DNA of 64,000 bases, taken from NCBI GenBank assembly GCA_028753945.1, contig JAPNXP010000001.1:3958501-4022500 (forward strand), read 5' to 3'. Source of the stretch: Hexactinellida sp. DTS-2022 (Eukaryota; Porifera; Hexactinellida). How positions within the stretch are numbered: the stretch's first letter is position 1; each line of letters starts with the position of its first letter. Shown here in pieces: positions 55,301 through 64,000 of this stretch. The position numbers and the translations under genes are program-made. The notes beneath the pieces are model-generated. The model saw only the letters and a program-made list of their open reading frames with translations. It was not told where the DNA came from and did not search any database.

Positions 55301-58300
55301 TATACAAACTATTCTACTTTATTCGGTTGGGCTAACGTTTATTCAAGGAAACATCACACTCCTTTTGGTACTGTTTACAAGTACATTAATATTACAGTTT
55401 TATTTCATACAAATTGAACACCGTACAGTAAACTACCGTTATAGATAAGTTGGATATAGCGAAATAACCGCTTATAACGAAATGGATATTTTCCCCACAG
55501 CCTAAATGCACTAATTATTATCCGGTTTTAACGAATATCCGGATAAAACGAAGGAATTTACAGGTCCCAAGCACTTCGTTTTAACGAGAGTTGACTGTAT
55601 TTCCTTTAATTATCGCCTTTGAGAGGCTTGAATTGTGAAATATTGAACTCTCTTCTCAGGTCATAACTGACGCCAAGAAGGACTCAAGAGCTACGGTTAC
55701 AGTGCTCCTGGAGAATGCCCCGGACAAGAAGGAGCTCTCCGACTTGCTGACACCCGACACTTCAATTGTCTCAAGCGATTACATGCTGTCCAACCAGAAG
55801 ATATGTCTACTGCACGCTATGCTGATTATCGGGGATTGGGAACATGCTTCTATGTGAGTTCATTTGATGTACTCTCGTTAGCACTCCACCAGAAAAATAT
55901 ATTAATCTGAATGTTTGTATCAGCTGGGGAAACTGGGTTCCTGCTAACCAGAATATATTAAACAGTTCCATATCTACATATGTAGGGTTAAAACGAGTTT
56001 CAAAGTATCGGTATGTTCGTTCGTACCTTCAAACGAATATTATTTGATGTCAAATGATGAAATACTGTGAAAAGAATAGGATTAAATCGAATATATTCCC
56101 CGAATATTCGGTCTTTTGTTTGGAATACTATAATGTTTATAGAGTATAACTTTTATACGAACAAATAACAGTCAAGCTAGTAGTATTTGAAATTTTATGT
56201 GCTTTCTATATTTGGCATGGATGTACGTTTACGTTCGTTGTACGTATACTATTGGAATGTCCACTCCACTTTAACCCTATGCATATTCAATTATTATACG
56301 TATTATATATCTTCAATTACAATTTTAGTCTATTTCAGAAGCTCCCAGAGCATTATCCCGTGCTGTTCCCATCAGTGAGGGAGCTGCTGGTAACTCTGAT
56401 CGAGTTCTCCATAGAGCCTATCTACAGGAAGTATGCACCCCGTCTGGTGAGGGGGAGGGAACTGGAGCATCGACAGAATGTATTCAGGTTAATTGACTTT
56501 ATACGGTAGATGCCTGATATAATAACACCGGTTATAATAATATGCCGGATCATGGCCTACTTAATATACGGCTATATATGTCCCCGAGAAGGCCATAAAA
56601 CAAAGAGGCCAGTTTTTAATTTTCATTCTAGGATAAACTATGCCTCTTAATGTTGTTATTTGGGTTGTATATGGGTAATCAACCATTGCGAGTCCATTAG
56701 AACCACTTTTGAGAATCTCAGATTTGTGGTTAAGCTATTTAGGAGCCATTTAATGATGACACCACAATTATACAAAAATATACAATTCGAGTCTAAAGAA
56801 CTACAAGAAAATGAAAATAATTTGCTAATATACTTAGAATACATTTTCCAGATATATAATGAGAATTAATATATATAAACCAGCAATTACCGTATTTCCC
56901 CGAATAAGCGCCGGGGGCTTGAATAAGCGGCGGGTTAATAAAAATGACATTGGTATGATATAATTTCAACACATTACTAGATCACTGTAATGTAATTCCA
57001 TTGATTTTGTCAACTTCAGTAGGTATACTGTTGGTGGAAACCATTAGAACCCACTTAAATATTATATTCTGGATTTTTCACAAAAATTTCAGGATAATTT
57101 TGGCCCACGAAAACAATAAGCGCCGGGGCGCTTATTCGGGGAAATACGATGTACGTATACGTTTTATGGACGAAAATAGTAAGTTGTAACTTGGATACCA
57201 CTTGTATTTTAGCATGTGGTTGCTTTATAACTTTTTAGAAATTTTAAAGCGTCGCCATTTTATATATTAGTAGCCTTTGGAGTGTGAAATACATCCCTTT
57301 TTTAGTATTCCTGTTATATAATTATTAGAAAGTAGGAAGTAACTGAAATTTATGACATTTGAATTTTTTTCATTTTACCAAAAATTGTTACCGTCATCAT
57401 TAAATGGGCCTAAATAGCTTAACCACAAATCTGAGATTCTCAAAAAGTGGTTCTAATGGACTCGCAATGGTTGATTACCCCATATACAACCCAAATAACA
57501 ACAATAGGAGGCATAGTTTATCCGAGAATGAAAATTAGAAACTGGGCTATTTGTTTTATGGCCTTCTCGGCGACATATATAGCCGTATATTAAGTAGGCC
57601 ATGGCCGGGAATAGGAACATTACACTGGAAACGGTTGCCATATACCCCTATATAATTTATACCGGTTATAAGAACATATATGCAGTTCCCGACGATGCAG
57701 GGGCGTGCTGGCCATACATTGCAGGCGGGAATCCCGCCCGGATCATCCGGAAAGTTGCTTACCGTGGGCCCGTAGGGCCCCCGAAAAAATTCGGAGTAGT
57801 AGTAAGGCCTTACCCCGCCTGGGCCCCTTGGAGCCAGCACGCCTCTGCGACGATGTTCTTATAACCGGCATCCACTTTATACCTTATTATAGGAAATTAA
57901 CGCGATTTGGAGCAATTCGCGTTAATTTCCTATAATAGGGTACTCCAAAATCGTATATTACGTGGATTCTTCCACATAGCACGTGTTTACGTATTATACG
58001 TACTGTATGTATTATAAAAATTAAGCTTTTTAGAAGGTGAAATATTTTATTACACAATGAGGGAAAGAGCTTATAATAACTGGAAAAATAAGTTAGCTTT
58101 CACAATGAACTGATTATTATACATTATATTTATTAACCACATAAATAAATTTATTTAATAAATCTTCAGTAATTATGGACATGTTATTTGTAATACGTGA
58201 AGCAATTTCAAGTATTACTCATTAAACATACGAATATTATTTTACAACTTAGAAATACTATGCAGTATATGGTTGAAAATTTAATTATAACTAAATTGTT

Positions 58301-61300
58301 ATAAAAAGAAAATAGCAATCTCTTCTCGCATAAATTATGGAATTGTACTACTACTAATTGTGTCATTCTTTCCTTGACAGGTACACTAGCATCCGGGATC
58401 TCTTGGCCTGTGCTAATGTGTTCGAGATGTGCTCGGTTGTGGGGCCCTACATGACTCTGCATCCTATCGTCCTTATTAAGCTCATTCGGGTTGGACGAGG
58501 CTTCCTGAAGGAGTACTACTCCCTACAGTCCAAGGAACAGGCTGAGTTTGTAAGTACTCGAATTTAAACTTAAGGCGACTTCATTTAATTAGAATTTTAA
58601 GACAAATCTCCAGAAACAGAAGTAAAAATCAAACAGAGTTAATTGTATCTCGCAACCCCAAATATTTTGATAATATTTGAATTATTTAAATGTAGGAGCG
58701 ATGTTTTCAGAACTTCATTACTCTCATTGACGAGGTGATACTGCCCAGTATATCACTCTCTAGCGCTAACTGCGGTCTGATGGAAGAGCTGTGGAACATG
58801 CTCAAGCAGTACCCATACGAGATTAGGTAAACAGAATTAGTATTATACAACTTGTAAGTTATAATACAACTATTTAGTCACAGTGAACTGTCCTGTGAAC
58901 ATTTTATAATTTGAGAAGTGTAGATATCACCTCAGTATCCCTTGCTACTTAACCGGCTTTTGTCAAATCTATTTTAACAACTGTTTTAAACCAAATGTCA
59001 AGCTGAGAGATCTAAATAAACTAATTATACCAAAAAACACAATGAATAGTACAAAGTCTTGGAAATCGTGTTCATCCTCACTGTTTATTCTCACATAGTC
59101 TCTTTTAACATTAAAGTTCACCAACTTCATGAACCGTATCATATGCGAGAAGCCGAGAACAGCTCTGCTAAATACAGATCCATTACTACATTGAACATAA
59201 GACCCCCTAGCAGGGTTTTTTTTAAGGTTCAGACCTTGGTGTAACTCAGCAGCAGCCGCTGCCGAATCGAATCGTGGTGTAACTCCAAAAAATCTTGGTA
59301 CAAAATTTACACCAAGATCGGCCTTAAAAAAAAACCTGCCCCCTAGTACTATCCATGATATAGAATACTTCAAGTACAACATTCGCAATGAATAGATTCA
59401 CCAGTATTTATGTCAGGACCACTAGTGTCAATATGATCAACTACAACAGTATGCAATTGACCAATTTGACAAGGTTTGCATTTGATCAATCAATGTTTGC
59501 AATTGATCAACTAGATCGCTTGCAGTTGATCAATAATAGGAAATACAGTATTGATCAATTCTCATATTGTACGATTTCAGTAACATTGACAGTTGATCAA
59601 TTAACTTTTGCAATTGATCAACTAACCTTTGCAATTAAAAGAACAAATATATTTTTATCAAATATAACTATAGTTTATTGGTAGTTGGATGGTGGTTATA
59701 ACTAGTAGAACTTCACATACTATAAGCAACAATATAATTTTTGAACAATGGTGTGAGTTGATCAATTGCGAACCTAAAGTGAGAAATAATCAATTTAATG
59801 GAAATCCTAGCATATTAGAGGTTGCCAATTGATTAACAATATAGTTTATGTTGTTGATCAATTGTAAACTATGTAGTTGATCAATTGTAAACATTTATTG
59901 ATCAAATGCAAAGGTTATGCAAAGGTTAGTTGATCAATGGCAAAGGTTAGTTGATCAATAGCAAACCATCGAAATTTGACCAATTGCTAAACTCATTTTT
60001 TGATCAATTGCAAGCTCCTCTGTCAATATATAGTGCTTCGCACTTTTGCTTTCAAATATGGTTATAACATATGCCGTCATCACCAATACAATAATGATAG
60101 ATTAGAAAATAATTGTGAAGAGGTCTTCTTCACCCACGAATTGCATTTTACCTAACATTGAAGTATCGTGTATGATAGGTTAGGTTGTTGTGTTATCTGG
60201 ATTGGCTAGGATCATTTACCAACCGCAGACCAAATATATATTGCATGTTATTCTAAACACACCAATGATATGTAGTAATACCTGGAATCCTGCGAAATAG
60301 CAGAACACAGAGAGTATCATTCTAACACTCTTTTTATTATTATTTTATTTAATCAATTTTTCTGCCTCTACAAGAAATATACATACACAAAATATACATA
60401 CACTAACTGTTTACATGGGGCTGAGGGGAAGGACCGCAAGGAACATAAGAACCATACTAGGCAGTCCACCCGAAGTACTATGTAGAAACTATTACAATTA
60501 TATTTAGTACAATATTAGATATCCTCTGGTATCGGTGAATTTTACTGTATTTCTAACCCGTATACTCGGTTTCCTTAAATTATATCTCTATTATACATAC
60601 AATTTCTATTCCCTTATCACTATAGTACAATCAGGACAAACAAACAAACAAACATGTAAATATACGGTGTTCACAAAGGAAAGGTGTTCACAGTAGGCAG
60701 AATACTTGGTTACATATATTAATGATTGTAATTTTAATGATCACACTCTATTTAAACGTTTAGGTATTCAATATACGGAGCATGGAAGAACGTCTCCTAC
60801 TCGTCTACCCCCATCTTAATGCGCGCTAAGGCAATCGTAATAGACAGCCTCCGCTACTGCATGAAGCGACTAACTAAGGACAATGCTAAACAGATCGGTA
60901 GACAGTTGGGTAAGTTAGTCCACAGCAACTCCGGGGTGGTGTTCGACTATCTGCTCTCTCAAATCCAGAAGTTTGATAATCTAATTCAGCCTGTTGTTGA
61001 TGCAATGAAGTTCCTAACTAATCTAGCTATGGACATGCTATCTTACTGCATCATTGAGGCTCTTAGCAATCCTATGAGGGAGCGGATGAAGCAGGAGGAC
61101 ACTAATATATCTTCCTGGCTTCAGTGCTTAGCAGCATTCACAGGGACTCTCTACCGGAAGTACTATACACTGGGACTCACTGGTACGATCTGTTCCTCTA
61201 ACTCAAGTAGATATTATCTTCTTTGTTCTCAATATTTACCAATCTCAGTTGGCTAAATATTGAGTAGAGAGCCAAATTGGTTTTTGCATTTCCAATTTCT

Positions 61301-64000
61301 GGCTCTCTTATTAATGTACTGACTGTCTAAAATGATTGTATTTTTAATTAGTCACTTGTTATTCTATCTATAGGGCTAATTCAGTACGTGGCTAATCAAC
61401 TGAAGTCAGGTAAGAGCTTCGATCTTCTAGTTCTGAAGGAAGTGGTGCAGAAGATGTCCGGCATCGACATCTCGGAGGACATCACTGACAGCCAGATAGA
61501 AGCTCTGCTGGGCGGGGACCTGCTCAAGTCTGAGGCTGGACACTTTTCACAGATCAGGAACATAAAGCGGTCCTCCACCAGGCTCCGAGAGACTCTCGTG
61601 GAGGAGCATCTCGGTCTCCCTCTCTGTCTGCTCATGGCCCAGCACAGGTTAGTTATTTTCGTTGTTTCTAACTTTCTACATTGCAGCAGGATTCATTTAT
61701 TGCTTCCACTTTAGGAATCTGCTTATGTTCAAAGACGAGACAGAGTACCACTGCAAGCTGCTGTCGCACCTGTACGACCAGTGCCAAGACACTCTGGTAC
61801 AGTTCATAGACTTCATGGCTTGTCACCTGTCACCCGAGGAGTACACACTGCACGTACCGGGACTCAACGAGCTAGCTAGCAAGTACCACATCGGAGCAGA
61901 CGCCGCTTTCTACCTCCTAAGACAGGCTATCAACCACAGCATCAGGACCAACCTCCTCAGGCTTCAGAGGGAGATGGAGTCCAGCCAGGATAAGCCCAAG
62001 GTTAGTCACTCATGTTGGGTAACAGAGAAACTCGATAATGTCTTTGGTATGCTAAAAATACATTCTAATAAGTTGACTTTATTAATAGGTACTTTAATAA
62101 TCAGGTTTCATTCATGAATACAAGTTGTTTTACTCAGAAGTTTAGCTGATATTTTGCCATATTAATGTACTCTCGAATAGTCGAACCTGCCTAACGGCCA
62201 CATCCCTTACTATTAGCTAATAGCCCTGAATATATGCCTAAAACTGTCTATAACTGTCACTACCTGTTTAAAAACTATTTGTTTATTACAGCAAATACAC
62301 ACAATGGCGGCGGACGGGGGGAGGCGAACGTGCGTTCGCCCCCCCAAAAATCCCAAAATATCCCAAGGTTTTTATTGTATTTGCAATTTTAATACTAGGG
62401 TGTCGAACCCGGTTCTCCAAGACCGCCCCCCCCCCCCCCCAAAGAAGCTCCCAGCGCCGCCACTGCACTGAATACACATCTGAGGAAGATTTAGTTTAAT
62501 CATAGTTGTGCTAGGAAAGCGAAAATTATACTACTTGTCTATAACGGCCACATATGTATTCCGACCATTTTAACCAGTTCCTTGAATGGCAGTTATAACA
62601 GGTTCTACTATATACTATTATCTGTTTTTTTCTGTTGCTAGATAACATTCTCTATCGCAAAGAATCTCTATATTGAGGCAGTGGACCAGTCCCTGACCGG
62701 AATACACTCAGACACGAGGCTGCTCTACCCGGACAAGGTGTGGGAGGACATAACAGTGCATCTTTTCGTAGCGTTCTGGTCTCTAGCCCCATTCGATGTC
62801 ATCACTCCTGTTGACAAGTACGAGGAGGAAATGGCTAGAATAAAAAATGTAAATACACCGTATACTCATGACTTAATGCGTTGTATTGACTGTGCAATCT
62901 ATTTAGCTAAAACAGGAGGTAGACAACAACCCCGAGCTGAACAGCAGCAAGAAGAAGAAGGAGCAGGAGAAGTTCCAGACGATGATAGACAAGCTGCAGG
63001 AGGAGCTGCGGCAGCAGAGCGAGAACCACAAGCTGGTGCTGGCACGGATCGACCACGAGAAGAGCAGCTACTTCAACACGAGTGTAACACGCAATCGCAG
63101 CATAACTCAATTCCTACAGCTGTGCGTATTCCCGCGCTGCTGCTTCACAATGACGGACGCTCTCTTCTGCGCTCAGTTCGTTCTAATGCTCCACGCACAG
63201 AAGACGCCCCATTTCTCCACGCTGCTCTTCTACGACAGAGTGTTCTCCGATATCTCGTACACAGTCACCTGCTGCACTGAGAACGAGACACGGCGGTATG
63301 GGAAGTTCCTGCAGGCAGTGCTCACCACTATTAGCAAGTGGCACGAGAGTAAATCTACTTACGAAGTATGTACATTCGTATCTCACTAATTTTACTAACA
63401 ATTTAAGTTTGGACTGCAAAGTCATTGTCTGGATATGAGCGATGCTTTAGATCTTAGATGAAGTTGTTTGTTGAGGTCCATATCTAAAAGCAAACACAAT
63501 TTGTGGTCCACAGCATAATTACACCCCTGTTTATTACAGTTAGCAGATGAGTCTATTCGGACCGTGCGGTCCTTAGTCACTGCTTAGATACACAAACATT
63601 TTCTTTGGGCCCTATGCAATTGATATGATTGTTAGTTTGCTTGTAAAAAAACTCTCTTTAATGACAAATTTTTGTATCCACTGCAGTGTTTATGTGTCCG
63701 GGACTAATTAGCTAACTCTAATATTCAGTTTAACCCGATTTATTACCCCATATGTACTGTATTTATTTGTTGTCTAGAGAGAATGCTCCAATACCCCGGG
63801 GTTTGTGAGTATGATCAGAACGAGTAGTGACGCTAATGAGAATGTAAAGAACTGTCTCGACTTTGAGAACTTCAGACACATCTGCTTCAAGTGGCACTTT
63901 AAAATCACAAAGTCTCTCGTTATCTGTTTGGAATCTAAAGACTACATACAAATAAGAAATGCTCTAATCATTCTAACAAAGCTGCTACCTCAATATCCAA
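52339..64000 (+). CDS. THOC2: THO complex subunit 2 (THOC2), 3' end beyond window
   Basis: Twelve exons: 52339-52774, 53890-54383, 55660-55853, 56329-56487, 58381-58549, 58696-58826, 60764-61182, 61374-61647, 61715-62000, 62642-62848, 62916-63365 and 63778 to the edge. All are GT-AG with consistent phases, giving 1147 residues of a protein usually about 1,500-1,600 long. THOC2 is the scaffold of the nuclear THO/TREX complex, coupling transcription to mRNA export. Diagnostic stretches are [104 protein letters not shown] and [20 protein letters not shown]. The chosen Met (52339) aligns with the family N-terminus; an in-frame upstream Met at 52264-52280 is possible. Early exons are strikingly GC-rich. 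The introns carry several MITEs. The C-terminal part is missing only because the window ends. Confidence 0.97.
52860..53800. mobile_element. Foldback element in THOC2 intron 1
   Basis: Inverted arms at 53010-53190 and 53630-53790 share TTCCGAGTTGAT, AAGTTATGACGTCATTGTCA and GAGAAATTTTGAGT-type blocks. Inner inverted blocks CACACCAACCGC/GCGGTTGGTGTG and GGTCGCTTCGCGGCAGA occur at about 52880-52945 and 53372-53450. The arms match part of the element at 34143-34903, and a shorter relative is at 54840-54990. It spans most of intron 1 (52775-53889). Confidence 0.85.
54540..54819. mobile_element. pogo-like MITE, 280 bp, in THOC2 intron 2
   Basis: CACTCTAACCTTCGTCATCC at left and, on the other strand, CACTCCAACCTAGTAACTCT. 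Flanked by TA on both sides (54538-54539, 54820-54821). Non-coding. Confidence 0.82.
55428..55597. mobile_element. pogo-like MITE family D, 170 bp, in THOC2 intron 2
   Basis: CAGTAAACTACCGTTATAGA at left and, on the other strand, CAGTCAACTCTCGTTAAAAC, flanked by TA (55426-55427, 55598-55599). Relatives are at 16690-16850 and 46745-46910. Confidence 0.9.
56530..57605. mobile_element. Foldback pair in THOC2 intron 4
   Basis: Left arm 56545-56760 and right arm 57405-57605 are inverted copies of the repeat also at 2665-2925 (GGCCTACTTAATATACGGCT, GAGAAGGCCATAAAAC, GAGAATCTCAGATTTGTGGT). The centre contains the MITE at 56888-57153. No transposase. It lies within intron 4 (56488-58380). Confidence 0.85.
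56888..57153. mobile_element. MITE with TACCGTATTTCCCCGAATAA ends, copy 2
   Basis: Left TACCGTATTTCCCCGAATAA, right complement GCTTATTCGGGGAAATACGA. Same family as 4434-4688. Nested between the arms of the foldback pair. Confidence 0.85.
57698..57847. mobile_element. hAT-type MITE family A copy 2, 150 bp
   Basis: CAGGGGCGTGCTGGCC at left and GGAGCCAGCACGCCTCTG at right, with a perfect 8-bp duplication CGACGATG (57690-57697, 57848-57855). Same family as 3032-3164. The flanking AACATATATGC..GTTCTTATAACCGG sequence looks like another small inverted repeat. Confidence 0.94.
59202..59347. mobile_element. MITE in THOC2 intron 6
   Basis: ACCCCCTAGCAGGGTTTTTT and AAGGTTCAGACCTTGGTGTA on the left mirror TTACACCAAGATCGGCCTTA and AAAACCTGCCCCCTAG on the right. 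146 bp; it contains a GCAGCAGCCGCTGC centre. Non-coding. Confidence 0.78.
59430..60015. repeat. TTGATCAATTGCAA motif array in THOC2 intron 6
   Basis: About eighteen copies of a 14-18 bp motif built on the palindrome TTGATCAA next to TTGCAAA. In the left half the motifs mostly read TTTGCAATTGATCAAC; in the right half mostly the reverse, GTTGATCAATTGCAAA. Spacing is irregular (15-60 bp). The inverted arrangement resembles subterminal repeats at two transposon ends; no ORF or clear termini were found. Confidence 0.85.
62302..62470. mobile_element. Degenerate hAT-type MITE in THOC2 intron 9
   Basis: CAATGGCGGCGGACGG at left and CAGCGCCGCCACTGCACTG at right, flanked by AATACACA on both sides (62294-62301, 62471-62478). 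The interior contains a run of 16 C. The ends resemble the CAGTGGCGGCGC family at 27999-28368. Confidence 0.8.

Noticed and set aside
57600-57935. Overlapping ORFs of 76-94 codons on both strands
   Set aside because: They arise from the GC-rich hAT MITE and its flanks; no family features and no splice context.
1-64000. LTR retrotransposon, LINE or reverse transcriptase coding sequence
   Set aside because: No YxDD-bearing RT, integrase or long terminal repeat pair was noticed. The visible mobile DNA is DNA-transposon type, apart from the ribozyme-bearing repeats whose class is unknown.

Overview
This is nuclear DNA from a metazoan. It is AT-rich, its genes are split by GT-AG introns, and it encodes animal-type proteins: an alpha-catenin-like adhesion protein, an ADAM metalloprotease, a PAQR receptor, THOC2, a UBR1-type E3 ligase, ZNHIT6/BCD1 and RPL26. 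Compact genes amid dense small DNA transposons suggest an invertebrate, perhaps an early-branching one, but nothing seen here fixes the phylum. Gene models were spliced by hand; exon joins were accepted only where GT-AG sites, reading phase and family similarity agreed.

Layout. 1-6300: nested repeats, including a hammerhead ribozyme (2018-2067), a long foldback element with an hAT-type MITE inside it, and a 142-bp tandem duplication. 6302-10000: alpha-catenin/alpha-catulin family gene, 3 exons. 10000-14430: minisatellites and nested foldback elements. 14434-31942: a complete UBR1/UBR2-type N-recognin gene, 6 exons. Its 8.3-kb third intron holds a 4.8-kb MULE transposon (17862-22684, with inverted ends and a 9-bp target duplication) and a complete intronless ADAM gene (22995-25037) on the same strand. 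31943-37970: repeats and one unrecognised ORF. 37971-39488: sugar-transporter-like MFS protein (SLC2 type). 40785-41794: PAQR-family receptor broken by a one-base frameshift. 41965-42014 (minus): a second hammerhead. 44544-45320: ZNHIT6/BCD1. 47997-48446: RPL26. 52339-64000: THOC2, 12 exons seen, running off the right edge.

Function. The genes are mostly unrelated: cell adhesion and cytoskeleton (catenin), protein degradation (UBR), ectodomain proteolysis (ADAM), transport, receptor signalling, box C/D snoRNP assembly (ZNHIT6), ribosome (RPL26) and mRNA export (THOC2). There is no operon-like organisation.

The most interesting signals are the two hammerhead ribozymes. They lie 40 kb apart on opposite strands, and both have an unusually short 3-nt-capped stem I, a similar 6-nt loop II and a hairpin a short way upstream. 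Next come the ADAM-plus-MULE intron nest, the frameshifted receptor, and many MITEs whose target-site duplications can be read directly and give an order of insertion.
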